Part shown: positions 44,104 to 53,232 of the stretch, piece after piece
How the letters are laid out: each line of letters begins with the position of its first letter
Numbering within the stretch: the first letter of the stretch is position 1
NCBI GenBank assembly: GCA_017380615.1
Contig: JAFODQ010000021.1
Coordinates: 1-63,401, forward strand
Direction of reading: 5' to 3'
From: Clostridia bacterium
Lineage (GTDB): Bacteria; Bacillota; Clostridia; Oscillospirales; Acutalibacteraceae
DNA: 63,401 bases
Notes under the pieces: model-generated
Told to the model about the DNA's origin: nothing
The model's database searches: none
What the model saw: only the letters and a program-made list of their open reading frames with translations
Translations under genes and position numbers: made by a program

Positions 44104-45576
44104 ATGAAAAAATATCTTATTAACCCAAATCAGAAAATTGCAAAAATCAACAAGGATATATATGGCACATTTTCAGAGCATCTCGGCAGATGTATCTATC
44201 AGGGTACTTATGTCGGTGAAAATTCAGATATCCCTAATGTGAACGGAATGAGAAAGGATGTTGTGAATGCTCTCAAGGAAATGGGCATTCCGGTTCTCCG
44301 TTGGCCGGGTGGCTGCTTTGCAGATGAATACCACTGGAAGGATGGTATAGGTCCTAAGCAAGCAAGAAAGAAAATGATTAACACTCATTGGGGTGGTCTT
44401 GTAGAGGATAATTCCTTCGGCACACATGAATTCTTTGAGCTTTGCGAACAGCTTGGCTGTGATGCCTATGTTAACGGTAATGTGGGCAGTGGAACAGTTC
44501 AGGAAATGAGCGAGTGGATTGAGTATATCACCTTTGACGGTATGTCACCAATGAGTGAGCTTCGTAAGAAGAATGGCAGAGAAAAGCCATGGAAGCTTAA
44601 ATACTTTGGCGTTGGAAATGAATCTTGGGGCTGTGGTGGTAATATGATGCCACACTACTATGCAGATGAATACAGACGCTATCAGGTGTTTGTGCGTGAC
44701 TACGATTCCAATAACCGTATTTACAGAATTGCTTGTGGTCCGAATGCATTTGATTTTGAGTGGACCGATGTTTTAATGCACTATGCAGGCAATAAAATGA
44801 ATGGTATTTCTCTTCACTATTATACTATTCCCACAGGTGATTGGGGTCACAAGGGTGCAGCTCTTACATATTCCGATAAGGAGTATTATAACACAATTAT
44901 CAATGCCTATAAAATGGAAGAGCTTGTCCGTCGTCATACAGAGGTCATGAATCGTCACGATCCTGAAAAGAGAGTTGATCTCATTGTGGATGAGTGGGGA
45001 ACTTGGTATGATGTTGAAGAGGGAACAAACCCTGGCTTCCTTTATCAGCAGAGCACAATGAGAGATGCACTTGTTGCAGGTCTCACACTTAACATTTTCA
45101 ACAAGCATTGCGACAGAGTGAGAATGGCAAACATTGCACAGACAGTCAATGTTCTTCAGTCCGTTATTCTCACCGATGGTGATAAGATGGTGCTCACACC
45201 AACATATCACATCTTTAAAATGTATAAGGAGCATTCCGAAAACACATTGCTCGGAAGCTACCTCACAACAGATTATCTTGAGGATAAGATTACACCTGTG
45301 CTCACAGAAAGTGCTTCTGTGAAGGAAGATGGCACAATTGTTTCCACAATTTCCAATGCTTCTCTTACAGAATCACAGGAAATCAAGTGCCAGATTGCAG
45401 ATTCTGTTGTTTCAAGTATTGAAGCAAGAATTGTTTCAGCAGATGCAAGAGCCTTCAACGATTTTGACAAAGAGCCTGCAGTTTTCGAGAAAGAATTTAC
45501 AGATTTTTCTCTCTTGTCCGATGGCTTTACAGCCACAATCCCACCTTGCAGTGTTGTTAAGTTTATTGTTAAATAA
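44104..45576 (+). CDS. abfA: Alpha-N-arabinofuranosidase, GH51
   Basis: 490 residues, no signal peptide, hence intracellular cleavage of arabino-oligosaccharides taken up from plant fibre. GH51 signatures are [20 protein letters not shown] at the amino end, [15 protein letters not shown], the acid/base Glu in [12 protein letters not shown] and the nucleophile Glu in [16 protein letters not shown] beta-sandwich forms the carboxyl end. No transporter or other arabinose gene is adjacent. The stop overlaps the start of a small cysteine-rich gene (TAATG). Confidence 0.95.
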   Translation: MKKYLINPNQKIAKINKDIYGTFSEHLGRCIYQGTYVGENSDIPNVNGMRKDVVNALKEMGIPVLRWPGGCFADEYHWKDGIGPKQARKKMINTHWGGLVEDNSFGTHEFFELCEQLGCDAYVNGNVGSGTVQEMSEWIEYITFDGMSPMSELRKKNGREKPWKLKYFGVGNESWGCGGNMMPHYYADEYRRYQVFVRDYDSNNRIYRIACGPNAFDFEWTDVLMHYAGNKMNGISLHYYTIPTGDWGHKGAALTYSDKEYYNTIINAYKMEELVRRHTEVMNRHDPEKRVDLIVDEWGTWYDVEEGTNPGFLYQQSTMRDALVAGLTLNIFNKHCDRVRMANIAQTVNVLQSVILTDGDKMVLTPTYHIFKMYKEHSENTLLGSYLTTDYLEDKITPVLTESASVKEDGTIVSTISNASLTESQEIKCQIADSVVSSIEARIVSADARAFNDFDKEPAVFEKEFTDFSLLSDGFTATIPPCSVVKFIVK

Positions 45577-45836
45577 TGCAAAGAGAGTGTAAGAGATGCC
45601 TTCTGCTAGAAAGTGCAGAAGGGGATATGCTGCAGCTCATAAAAGAAAAGATTGAGAAGCTTTCTCCTGAGGAGAGGGCTTCTCAGGATGTCTATGAGCA
45701 AAGATTATCTGTCTGCAAGGATTGTGAGCAGCTTATTTCCGGTATGTGCCTTAAATGTGGGTGTTATGTAGAATTCAGAGCTGCGTTCAAGGATAAACGC
45801 TGTCCGGATTCCAAGGGTGGCAGGTGGAAGGTATAA
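45576..45836 (+). CDS. Small cysteine-rich, zinc-ribbon-like protein (DUF6171-like)
   Basis: 86 residues. Cysteine pairs CKRC near the start, CKDC in the middle, and then CLKCGC and a late CPD suggest one or two zinc sites around a helical linker (LIKEKIEKLSPEERASQD). The end, KDKRCPDSKGGRW, resembles short Clostridia proteins annotated DUF6171. No separate ribosome site is seen; the TAATG overlap with the GH51 gene implies coupled translation. Confidence 0.7.
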   Translation: MQRECKRCLLLESAEGDMLQLIKEKIEKLSPEERASQDVYEQRLSVCKDCEQLISGMCLKCGCYVEFRAAFKDKRCPDSKGGRWKV

Positions 45837-45847
45837 ATTCCCCCAAC

Positions 45848-45876
45848 TTGACAACAATATTGTATTATATTAAAAT
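45848..45876 (+). promoter_or_regulatory. SigA-type promoter for the acyl-CoA-synthetase-like gene
   Basis: TTGACA (45848-45853), 17-base spacer, TAAAAT (45871-45876), 50 bases before the ATG. Confidence 0.78.
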
Positions 45877-45926
45877 AGATAAGATATATTCATTTGAGAA
45901 TTTGTTTTATCGAAAGGATTTAGCCT

Positions 45927-47702
45927 ATGATTAAGCCTGAAAATAGGAGCTGTTATGAATACTTCCGTGATTGCACAAAGGATTTCGGGGTATATGATGT
46001 TGCAGAAAGCTTCGGTAACCTTATCAGCCGTAAAAAGTTCATGCATGATATTGAGTCTGTTGCAGGTTATCTTGACAGCAAAAATATTAAGAAGGGCGAT
46101 GTTGTGACCATTTTCATGCCAAACATCGTTCAGTCCTTTGTTGCCTTCTATGCAGTTAACCGAATCGGAGCAATTGCAAATATAGTTCATCCTCTCACCC
46201 CTGCAGATGCACTTGAGGAGATGATGAGGAAATCACACTCCAAGGCGATTTTTGTTTTTGATCTTATAATGGAGCCGTATGTTGAGGTTTTGCGTAAGCT
46301 TAACCGTCTTGTTATTGTCTGCTCAAGCTCAGACTATGCTCCGACTCTCACAAGACCTGCATTGAAGGTCTTTGAGAAAATCAAGGTCAGACACAAGGCA
46401 CCATCATCAAACACAGCCAATTATCGCACAGTAAGCAACCTTACCTTCAGAGCACCAAAGATCGAGGGTGATGGTGAGGCAGATGCTGTTTATCTTCACG
46501 GTGGTGGCACCACAGGCAAGAGCAAAACAATTCGCCTTTCAAACAATAATCTTAATGCACTTGCATATAAACTCAGCTTTTTGGATGAGCCACACGCACC
46601 GGGCGATGAATTTTCGCTCATTGTTCTTCCTCTTTTCCATGCATTCGGTCTCGGTGTTGCTCTTCATTTCAGTATGTGTGCAGGCTTCACCTGTATCGGT
46701 ATGCCCACATTCTCAGCTGATAAAGCAAACAAATATATCAAGAAATATAATGTAACATATATTGTCGGTGTTCCTGCAATGTATAAGAAGATGTTTGAGG
46801 CATCCAATTTTGATGGTGAGCATCTCAAAAAGCTTCGATTGCTTTGGGCAGGTGGAGACATTGTCAGTGATACATTTATGCATTCCTTTAACTCCAAGCT
46901 TGCCAAGTGGGGCGCGAAGGGAAGACTTTACCGAGGATATGGACTCACAGAGGTTTCCTCTGTTTGTACTGCAAATGTCCGCGGAGCAAACAAAGAAAAC
47001 TCCATCGGTAAGCCGCTTGATGATCTTACAATTGAGATCTGGGATGAAAATAAAAAACAGCTTCCACCCAACACAATCGGTGAAATCGCAATAACAGGTT
47101 CCACTGTCATGAGTGGTTACTATGATAGCGAAGATGACGGCATATATGTTGATGATGAAGGCAGACGCTGGGTGCTTTCGGGAGACCTTGGCTATGTGGA
47201 TGAGGATGGTTATTTCTTCTTCACAGGCAGAAAGAAAAGAATGATTATCATTTCAGGCTACAATGTTTATCCTAATGATATTGAGCAAGAGGTTCTGAAG
47301 CTTGATTATATCAATGAGGCGTGTGCTGTTCAGGGCTATATTGATTCAAAGCCTGTAATCAAATTGTTTGTGTCATTGACACAGCCAACCCAGAATCCTG
47401 AGGAAACACGAAAGTGTATAATGGAGTATTGCCGTACAAAGCTTGAGAAGTTCTCAAGACCAACTACAGTAACAATTCTCGATGCACTGCCAAAAACGAA
47501 AATGGCAAAAATAGACTTTATGAAGCTTACTGATACTCCACCGGCACCACAACCAACCAAAAAAGAGCTTCGCGAAGAGAAAAAGGCAATGAGAGAAATT
47601 GAGAAGGCTGCAGACCGTGCGGGCAAGGAAGCTGAACGGCTTGAAAAGGAAGAACGCGAAGCAGCAGAGAAAGCAAAAGAAAACAAAAAGAATGAGGAAT
47701 AA
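45927..47702 (+). CDS. AMP-binding (acyl-CoA synthetase-like) enzyme with charged C-terminal tail
   Basis: 591 residues of the ANL superfamily, which activates carboxylic acids as adenylates. The phosphate loop is altered to YLHGGGTTGKSKTIRLS from the usual TSGTTGxPK. Other motifs are normal: LYRGYGLTEVSS (A5), LSGDLGYVDEDGYFFFTGR (A7/A8), MIIISGYNVYPNDIE, and the late catalytic lysine in LPKTKMAKIDFM. After about residue 540 comes a 50-residue Lys/Glu/Ala tail, probably a coiled coil. No thioesterase or CoA gene is nearby. The substrate cannot be told; a medium or long acyl chain is likely. Confidence 0.85.
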   Translation: MIKPENRSCYEYFRDCTKDFGVYDVAESFGNLISRKKFMHDIESVAGYLDSKNIKKGDVVTIFMPNIVQSFVAFYAVNRIGAIANIVHPLTPADALEEMMRKSHSKAIFVFDLIMEPYVEVLRKLNRLVIVCSSSDYAPTLTRPALKVFEKIKVRHKAPSSNTANYRTVSNLTFRAPKIEGDGEADAVYLHGGGTTGKSKTIRLSNNNLNALAYKLSFLDEPHAPGDEFSLIVLPLFHAFGLGVALHFSMCAGFTCIGMPTFSADKANKYIKKYNVTYIVGVPAMYKKMFEASNFDGEHLKKLRLLWAGGDIVSDTFMHSFNSKLAKWGAKGRLYRGYGLTEVSSVCTANVRGANKENSIGKPLDDLTIEIWDENKKQLPPNTIGEIAITGSTVMSGYYDSEDDGIYVDDEGRRWVLSGDLGYVDEDGYFFFTGRKKRMIIISGYNVYPNDIEQEVLKLDYINEACAVQGYIDSKPVIKLFVSLTQPTQNPEETRKCIMEYCRTKLEKFSRPTTVTILDALPKTKMAKIDFMKLTDTPPAPQPTKKELREEKKAMREIEKAADRAGKEAERLEKEEREAAEKAKENKKNEE

Positions 47703-47704
47703 AT

Positions 47705-48775
47705 ATGGAAAAGAAAGAAACAAGCTTTCTTGGTAAAATAACAAAAAGTCCGTTTCTTGTGGTGCTTTTCTTATTGGTTGTGGGAATATCCGTGTTTGTT
47801 ATATTCACTCTTTCCCGCGCTGTTGACAATAAGATTGCAGAGCTTGAGGCTGCAAAGACAACTCAGGAAGAGTCTGTGCAGGAAAGCACAACCCTTGAGA
47901 CTCAGCCACAGAACACACTCGGTATAGGTGCAGTTAAGAAATATTCAGAGAAGATCGAATCTGTGAATGCTGTCAAAGAAGCAAACAGAATTGCTGTAAC
48001 GGTTACATTCGCAGATGAAGAATCACTTCTTCAGGAGCACTATGCACAGAATGCATTTTCTGTGGAGGTTGTTCCCGTGTTCTGCTTCTATATAAATAAT
48101 GGCACACAGATTCAATTACCCGGTGAGCTTCGTCTTATGAGTGATGGCAAAAGTGTTGTTTATTATCTTTCGGAGATAAATGATCTTGCAAATGTTGCAG
48201 CCATGACAGATAACAGTACGATTACTCTTGATAATATAATGAGTAACGAGTTCAATATTTATCTTCAGCACACAACACGAGATGGTGTGGGCAGAACAAT
48301 TCTCGGCACATATGCACAGAATGTTGAACGCTTTGAGGGCTTGCATTCTTCGACACCTTTTGTTACTAAAGAGGTAAGTAAAGATATCAGACTTATCAAA
48401 TCAACCGTTGCTGAGGAATTTGTCTGGATTGATATTTATTTTAAAAGCGAGGAAGAATATAATAAGTACAACAGTAAGCTTAAAAATAACTTCATCTGCT
48501 TTGGTCTCGAGCATGCAGGCAAGCTCTTCAAGTGGGATTTCATCGTAACAGAATATGATAATCTTTATATGCTTCGCTGCAAGTTTGATACATATTCAAT
48601 GGCAGAGCTCCTTAAGGAAATGGAAGCAGAGAATATCGATGTTAAAACCTTGTTTGAGGATTATAAAATCTCTGTCTGGTGCTCAGACTATGCTAACGAA
48701 ACAGACCTTTTCTGCATAAATGATGTTATTGAGGTGAGACAAAAGCTTAATAAATCCACAGCAGGTAATAACTGA
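47705..48775 (+). CDS. Membrane-anchored protein of unknown function
   Basis: 356 residues, starting 2 bases after the previous stop, so co-translated with the synthetase-like gene. A membrane helix lies at about residues 17-39 (FLVVLFLLVVGISVFVIF), then a short helical and Gln/Thr-rich linker, then a mixed alpha/beta external domain that may contain two related halves (VKEANRIAVTVTFADEESLL and STVAEEFVWIDIYFKSEEEY). No enzyme motif is recognised. Operon context suggests a link to acyl activation at the membrane (inference). Confidence 0.65.
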   Translation: MEKKETSFLGKITKSPFLVVLFLLVVGISVFVIFTLSRAVDNKIAELEAAKTTQEESVQESTTLETQPQNTLGIGAVKKYSEKIESVNAVKEANRIAVTVTFADEESLLQEHYAQNAFSVEVVPVFCFYINNGTQIQLPGELRLMSDGKSVVYYLSEINDLANVAAMTDNSTITLDNIMSNEFNIYLQHTTRDGVGRTILGTYAQNVERFEGLHSSTPFVTKEVSKDIRLIKSTVAEEFVWIDIYFKSEEEYNKYNSKLKNNFICFGLEHAGKLFKWDFIVTEYDNLYMLRCKFDTYSMAELLKEMEAENIDVKTLFEDYKISVWCSDYANETDLFCINDVIEVRQKLNKSTAGNN

Positions 48776-48782
48776 ACAAGGC

Positions 48783-48818
48783 TAAAGGCAATGCAAAAGC
48801 ATTGCCTTTAATTTTTAT
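48783..48818 (+). terminator. Rho-independent terminator
   Basis: TAAAGGCAATGC (48783-48794) pairs perfectly with GCATTGCCTTTA (48799-48810), followed by ATTTTTATTT. Confidence 0.9.
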
Positions 48819-49294
48819 TTATTTAATAAATAAACAGAATAATTTAATACTGTGGCAAAGGTTACCCAAAGAATATATGGAATCATAAGATATGCAGCAG
48901 GCTTTGATATTTTGTAAAATTCAACAGCTGTTGCCACAATCAGTGCAAGAAGAATCACAATCCAGATAAAGGCAAACTGATATGCCTCAAAGTTAAAGAA
49001 AATGAAGCTCCAGCAGAAATTGAAAAACAACTGAAGCAGGTAAAGCGTCTGTGCTGTTTTCTGCTCTCTTTCGGTTGATGTGGTCTCCACAAGATATGCT
49101 GCCACACCCATCAGCACATAAAGAATTGTCCATGCAACGGGGAAAAGCCAATCCGGGGGAGTGAATAGTGGCATAACAGCATTTTGAGAATAGGCTTCAA
49201 CACCTTCGCGGGTAAGAAACCCTGAGGCAAGACCAATCAGTAATGGAATAGCAAGATTTTTAAACAGGGTTTTGTAATCAATTTTCAGTACCAT
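48815..49294 (-). CDS. tspO: TspO/MBR family membrane protein
   Basis: 159 residues with five predicted membrane helices. Family motifs are LFTPPDWLFPVAWTILYVLM, LYLLQLFFNFCWSFIFF and the last helix PYILWVTFATVLNYSVYLLN. TspO proteins bind porphyrins and act in tetrapyrrole or stress responses. AAGGTGGTG precedes the ATG. The gene is monocistronic and lies convergent to the plus-strand operon. Confidence 0.92.
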   Translation of the reverse strand: MVLKIDYKTLFKNLAIPLLIGLASGFLTREGVEAYSQNAVMPLFTPPDWLFPVAWTILYVLMGVAAYLVETTSTEREQKTAQTLYLLQLFFNFCWSFIFFNFEAYQFAFIWIVILLALIVATAVEFYKISKPAAYLMIPYILWVTFATVLNYSVYLLNK

Positions 49295-49342
49295 AACACA
49301 CCACCTTATTTCATTAATAAAGTATATGTGAATAAAATAAAA

Positions 49343-49369
49343 ACATACCGATTCACTGAATCGGTATGT
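49343..49369 (-). terminator. Terminator of the flavoprotein operon
   Basis: ACATACCGATTCA pairs with TGAATCGGTATGT. On the minus strand it is followed by TTTTTATTTTATT. Confidence 0.88.
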
Positions 49370-49383
49370 TCGTTTTGTGTTTA

Positions 49384-50778
49384 TTATTCATCTGCAATGA
49401 ATCTGCCCATAAGCACACCCATAACAGAAGCCATCATAAGTCCTCTTGTCCAGCCTGAGGAGTCACCAAGGCAATGGAGACCTTCCACGCTCGTTTTCAG
49501 CTCAGTATCCATTTTGATTTTGTTTGAATAGAACTTGAGCTCGGGTGAGTAGAGGAGAGTTTCTGTTGATGCAAAGCCGGGAACAACGTGGTCAACAGCC
49601 TGAATGAAATTTATGATGTTTGTCATTGCTCTGTATGGCATTGCAGCTGTGATGTCACCTGCCACAGCATCGGGGAGAGATGGTCTCAGGTTTGACTGAG
49701 CAAGCTCTTTGGGCCATGTTCTCTTTCCATCGAGAATATCTCCGTAGCGCTGCACAAGAATGTGACCGGCACCAAGCATATTTGTAAGCTCACCAACCTT
49801 CTGAGCATATTCAATAGGCTGATTGAAGGGGTAATTGAAATTGTGTGAGCAAAGAATTGCAACATTAGTGTTATTGGATTTCTTTTCCTTATAGGAGTGT
49901 CCGTTAACAACAGCGAGGTCGTTGTCATAGTTTTCCTGGCTGACAAAGCCACCCGGATTCTGGCAGAAGGTGCGCACCTTGTTTTTGAATGGCTTGGGAT
50001 AACCGATAAGCTTTGATTCATAAAGAACACGGTTAACCTTTTCCATAACCTCGTTGCGAACCTCCACACGAACGCCAATATCAACAGTGCCTGCCTGGTG
50101 CTCGATTCCGTGCTCGTTGCAAAGCTTTTCCAACCAGTCAGCACCTCGTCTGCCTGTGGCAACAACAACCTTTCCGGCATCAATTTGGAGATGCTCATCG
50201 CCCTTTGAAATGTAAACACCCTTGCAGACACCGTTTTCAATGATGATGTCATTACATTCATAACCGAACATCATATCAACATTGCTTGCCTTAAGGTGAT
50301 TTTCAATTTCAAGATAAAGTGTCTGAGCCTTCTCTGTGCCGAGGTGACGGATAGGGCAATCCACAAGCTTGAGACCTGCCTGAATGGCATTTTTACGGAT
50401 TTCCTTAACCTCTTCGTCGTTGCTGATTCCTTCAATGTGTTCATCAGCACCAAACTGAAGATATATTTTATCTGTGTAGTCGATAAGCTCCTGAGCAAAG
50501 TCTTCTCCGATGAGTGAGGGTAAATCGCCGCCAACCTCGTAGCTCAAAGAAAGCTTGCCATCCGAGAATGCGCCTGCACCCGAGAAGCCTGTTGTAATGT
50601 GGCAGTAGGGCTTGCAGTTGACACACTGTTTAGTTTTTGCTTTTGGACAGCTTCGCTTTTCAACAGGTTGTCCCTTTTCGATAATAAGAATGGATTTTTG
50701 TGAACCCTTGTTTCTCATTTCAAGTGCCGTGAAAATGCCAGCGGGACCGGCACCGACAATAACAACATCGTATTTCAT
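49384..50778 (-). CDS. FAD-dependent dehydrogenase, COG2509 family
   Basis: 464 residues from ATG 50778 behind AGGAGTGAT. The amino end is a dinucleotide-binding fold (DVVIVGAGPAGIFTALEM). A cysteine cluster follows (CPKAKTKQCVNCKPYC), then HITTGFSGAGAFSDGKLSL, VVATGRRGADWL and a C-terminal FAD contact (GLHCLGDSSGWTRGLMMAS). This pattern is typical of the uncharacterised COG2509 dehydrogenases. The substrate is unknown. It is 4 bases downstream of the methyltransferase gene. Confidence 0.87.
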   Translation of the reverse strand: MKYDVVIVGAGPAGIFTALEMRNKGSQKSILIIEKGQPVEKRSCPKAKTKQCVNCKPYCHITTGFSGAGAFSDGKLSLSYEVGGDLPSLIGEDFAQELIDYTDKIYLQFGADEHIEGISNDEEVKEIRKNAIQAGLKLVDCPIRHLGTEKAQTLYLEIENHLKASNVDMMFGYECNDIIIENGVCKGVYISKGDEHLQIDAGKVVVATGRRGADWLEKLCNEHGIEHQAGTVDIGVRVEVRNEVMEKVNRVLYESKLIGYPKPFKNKVRTFCQNPGGFVSQENYDNDLAVVNGHSYKEKKSNNTNVAILCSHNFNYPFNQPIEYAQKVGELTNMLGAGHILVQRYGDILDGKRTWPKELAQSNLRPSLPDAVAGDITAAMPYRAMTNIINFIQAVDHVVPGFASTETLLYSPELKFYSNKIKMDTELKTSVEGLHCLGDSSGWTRGLMMASVMGVLMGRFIADE

Positions 50779-50782
50779 AATA

Positions 50783-51529
50783 TCACTCCTGAATGGATTT
50801 GTACTTATATGACAGAAACAATTCTTTTGCCTTATTTGTGTATTCGCCGTTGTCATCCTCAAGGATGAGAGGTGGCTTTATTCTGAATCCTGGGGCAGAG
50901 CCCTTTTTGCCTTCCACAAGCACGAGGCTCGGTTCTTTGCCTGTTCGTTGGATAACCTCTTGCATGGATTTTGGTTCGATTTTAAATTTTCGCATTGCAG
51001 CAAAAATATCAGGTAGCCTTTCGGGTCTCTGACAGATGCAGAACCGTCCTCCGAATTTAAGGAGCTTGGCGGCAGCTTCTGAAGCATCCTCCAGTGTGCA
51101 GGTGAATTCGTGACGGGCATTTTTGTAATCCTCGCCTTCATTTACAATTCCTGTGCCCAGCTTTTTGTATGGAGGGTTTATGCTCACAAGATCGAAATAT
51201 TCGTTTGGAAGAACACCCTTCAATTTTCTTAAATCCTTGTGAATAAGCTTGATTTTATCTCCGAGATTATGTTCTGTGAGTGTTTTGGTGAATAAATTCA
51301 CAGCACTTTCAGAAAGCTCCACGCCCACAATTTCTGCAGGTTTGAAATCTCTGTACCACAAAAGGGGAATGATACCGTTTCCCGTACCCAGATCACAGCA
51401 CTTGTCCTTGTGACGGGGGGCACAGAAATCAACAAGCACAATAGCATCGGAGGTGAAAATGTGAGCATCGCTGATATGTATGCTCAGGTCTGTCGCCAAT
51501 GCTTCTGTCCGCTCCTTGCGTGACGCCAT
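50783..51529 (-). CDS. tRNA1(Val) adenine-N6 methyltransferase-like (TrmN6/YfiC)
   Basis: 248 residues from ATG 51529 behind GAGGTG. Class I SAM fold: motif I CDLGTGNGIIPLLW, motif II VGVELSES, and the N6-adenine catalytic motif SINPPYKK. The start HIFTSDAIVLVDF is typical of the COG4123 family, which modifies A37 of tRNA-Val. It leads a two-gene operon with the COG2509 flavoprotein. Confidence 0.88.
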   Translation of the reverse strand: MASRKERTEALATDLSIHISDAHIFTSDAIVLVDFCAPRHKDKCCDLGTGNGIIPLLWYRDFKPAEIVGVELSESAVNLFTKTLTEHNLGDKIKLIHKDLRKLKGVLPNEYFDLVSINPPYKKLGTGIVNEGEDYKNARHEFTCTLEDASEAAAKLLKFGGRFCICQRPERLPDIFAAMRKFKIEPKSMQEVIQRTGKEPSLVLVEGKKGSAPGFRIKPPLILEDDNGEYTNKAKELFLSYKYKSIQE

Positions 51530-51575
51530 AAAAACACCTCTTATGCATGGATTTGTGCACACTCACACAAAATAC

Positions 51576-51604
51576 ATTTTAGCATAAGAAGTGTCTTTTT
51601 ACAA
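51576..51604 (-). promoter_or_regulatory. SigA-type promoter for the methyltransferase-flavoprotein operon
   Basis: On the minus strand: TTGTAA (51604-51599), 17-base spacer, TAAAAT (51581-51576), 47 bases before the start codon. Confidence 0.65.
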
Positions 51605-51691
51605 TGTGAAATTATGTTATTGTTTTGTTTTGGTGGAATGCACAAAATAGATGCTGAACTTTTGGAGGGTTTAGAAACGGAGCAAGGTTAT

Positions 51692-52231
51692 TTACTCCTC
51701 CATCTGCTTTCCGAGGAACGAGGAAGCCGCCTGACAAAGCTTGATTTCTGTGTCTGTAACATTTGCCTTGCTATCACCCTCAAGAAAAATCACAGACCCT
51801 GCAATATCACCTGCTGCAATTATGGGGTAAATCACAAGAGCCTTCATTTCAAGGCCTTCAATAGGATAAAAGTTGTTGTTATTATCGTCGGCCACAAATT
51901 TCTCTCTGTTTTCCATAAGCTCTTCAAGAGGCTGTGAAACGCGCCTTTCGAGATAATCTCTCTTCGGAAGACCTGAAACGGATATAACATGGTCGCGGTC
52001 TGTTATGATGATAGGAAGATTTGCAGTGCGATTAAGCACCTCTGAATATTGACCTGAAAACTCAGATAATTCACCCAATGGGGAATACTTCTTGAAAATA
52101 ACCTCACCATCATTTTGGGTAAATATTTCCAATGGGTCACCCTCACGAATACGAAGTGTCCTTCTGATTTCTTTTGGAATAACAACCCTGCCTAAATCAT
52201 CTATTCTTCTCACAATCCCTGTCGCTTTCAT
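51692..52231 (-). CDS. spoVT: Stage V sporulation regulator SpoVT
   Basis: 179 residues from ATG 52231. The amino end is an AbrB-type swapped-hairpin DNA-binding domain (MKATGIVRRIDDLGRVVIPK, then RTLRIREGDPLEIF). The carboxyl part is the GAF-like domain of SpoVT (LPIIITDRDHVISVSGLP, EMKALVIYPIIAAGDIAGSV). SpoVT tunes sigma-G genes in the forespore. Its first 30 or so codons and its upstream region are partly duplicated at 52978-53151. Confidence 0.95.
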   Translation of the reverse strand: MKATGIVRRIDDLGRVVIPKEIRRTLRIREGDPLEIFTQNDGEVIFKKYSPLGELSEFSGQYSEVLNRTANLPIIITDRDHVISVSGLPKRDYLERRVSQPLEELMENREKFVADDNNNNFYPIEGLEMKALVIYPIIAAGDIAGSVIFLEGDSKANVTDTEIKLCQAASSFLGKQMEE

Positions 52232-52312
52232 ATATACATTTCTCCTTAAACTCAAATTATGTTGTTAGTATTTGTGATTAAAGGGAATTTATACTGTGTG
52301 GCTTTACTTTTT
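52141..52312. repeat. Repeat copy A: spoVT 5' end plus divergent promoter region
   Basis: It matches 52978-53151 in the same orientation. The first 90 bases (spoVT codons 1-30) are nearly identical, the middle has diverged, and the last block (TTTATACTGTGTG then TTTACTTTT) is again identical. Spacing between the two conserved ends differs by only 2 bases (150 against 152), so it is one duplicated unit. Confidence 0.88.
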
Positions 52313-52331
52313 ATAGATGGTATGGTATATT
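52303..52331 (+). promoter_or_regulatory. Promoter in copy A, for the gene at 52359
   Basis: TTTACT (52303-52308), 17-base spacer, TATATT (52326-52331). The -35 lies in the duplicated block, and copy B has the same arrangement. Confidence 0.5.
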
Positions 52332-52358
52332 TACAGAAAAAGGAAAAGAGGGTTAATA

Positions 52359-52829
52359 ATGGAAGTGATAATTCTATTTGTAGTCGTGTTCATAGTGCTT
52401 TGTTTGATTGTAGAATTGATATCGCGCGCTATCAGAAGAAAAATAGGACACATTGAGTCAAAAGAAAAATCTCCAAAAGAATCAAAAACAGAATATGTGA
52501 AAAAAGGTGCAAACTACGCAAAGGATAAAGTGAATGATACATTAAATAATGAAGAAACTGGTATGTTTGCTAGCGTTGGGGATAAATTAAAAAAATGGGC
52601 AAAAGCTAATGTTGTGTTAGGTGTTATTTATGGCATTGTAATTGCTATAGTTGCAGTTGTTATTGATGATGAATTCATTTTTGCAGGTATCGGTGTGGGT
52701 ATTGTAGAGATTCTTGCTGCCTGGGCATTTTCTTTAATTCTTTATGCCTTTGGTGAATTGGTTGCTAACTCAAAGGAAAGTAAAAGAATACAACAAGAAA
52801 TTTTAAATGAATTGAGAAAAAATAAATAA
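52359..52829 (+). CDS. Small membrane protein of unknown function
   Basis: 156 residues from ATG 52359, 6 bases after AGAGGG. A membrane helix at residues 2-20 (VIILFVVVFIVLCLIVEL) is followed by a charged, lysine-rich cytoplasmic stretch (KSPKESKTEYVKKGANYA). Two close hydrophobic helices come next (VLGVIYGIVIAIVAVVI, GVGIVEILAAWAFSLILYAF), then a basic tail. No family is recognised. Divergent from spoVT. Base composition is more AT-rich than the surrounding genes, as for 53233-53841. Confidence 0.65.
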   Translation: MEVIILFVVVFIVLCLIVELISRAIRRKIGHIESKEKSPKESKTEYVKKGANYAKDKVNDTLNNEETGMFASVGDKLKKWAKANVVLGVIYGIVIAIVAVVIDDEFIFAGIGVGIVEILAAWAFSLILYAFGELVANSKESKRIQQEILNELRKNK

Positions 52830-52867
52830 CATTATATAACTATTGTGTTGTATAGCAACAACAAACA

Positions 52868-52897
52868 ACGGAGCGGAAATTTCTGCTCCGTTTTACT
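52868..52897 (+). terminator. Terminator after the small membrane protein gene
   Basis: ACGGAGC (52868-52874) pairs with GCTCCGT (52885-52891), with a self-complementary GAAATTTC between, followed by TTTTA. Confidence 0.75.
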
Positions 52898-52977
52898 ATT
52901 TACAATATTTTTGCACAAACCTATGTACCCCAAAGCAAAACTTGTCGAAGGTGTCAATGTTGTATGTGACGGCTTCC

Positions 52978-53068
52978 CCTCACGAATACGAAGTGTCCTT
53001 TTGATTTCTTTTGGAATAACAACCCTTTCCAAATCATCAATCCTTCTCACAAGACCTGTTGCTTTTAT
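52978..53068 (-). pseudogene. Truncated spoVT fragment (AbrB domain only)
   Basis: It reads as the first 30 codons of SpoVT (KATGLVRRIDDLERVVIPKE, then KRTLRIREG) and ends abruptly in unrelated sequence. The start codon equivalent is ATA (53068-53066) instead of ATG, and the only ATG upstream meets a TAA after three codons. The AGGAGA ribosome site is still visible. The conserved glycine in DDLGRV has become glutamate. It cannot make a functional regulator. Confidence 0.85.
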
Positions 53069-53151
53069 ATAATCATTCTCCTTAATTTTTTGAAATGTTA
53101 ATTCTATTATCTGTGTTTTCAGGAAATTTATACTGTGTGAGTTTACTTTTG
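52978..53151. repeat. Repeat copy B: partner of 52141-52312
   Basis: Direct repeat of the spoVT 5' end and its divergent promoter region, 837 bases downstream of copy A. It brings a promoter in front of the gene at 53233. The remaining gene-free bases from 52892 to 52977 show no other structure. Confidence 0.88.
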
Positions 53152-53170
53152 GGTTTAGTTGTGATATAGT
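53142..53170 (+). promoter_or_regulatory. Promoter in copy B, for the gene at 53233
   Basis: TTTACT (53142-53147), 17-base spacer, TATAGT (53165-53170), equivalent in position to the copy A promoter. Confidence 0.5.
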
Positions 53171-53232
53171 GTTTACAAGCTAATAGTAATATTTTTATTT
53201 AAATTTTTGTGTTAAAGGTTGGGTGTTGAAAA

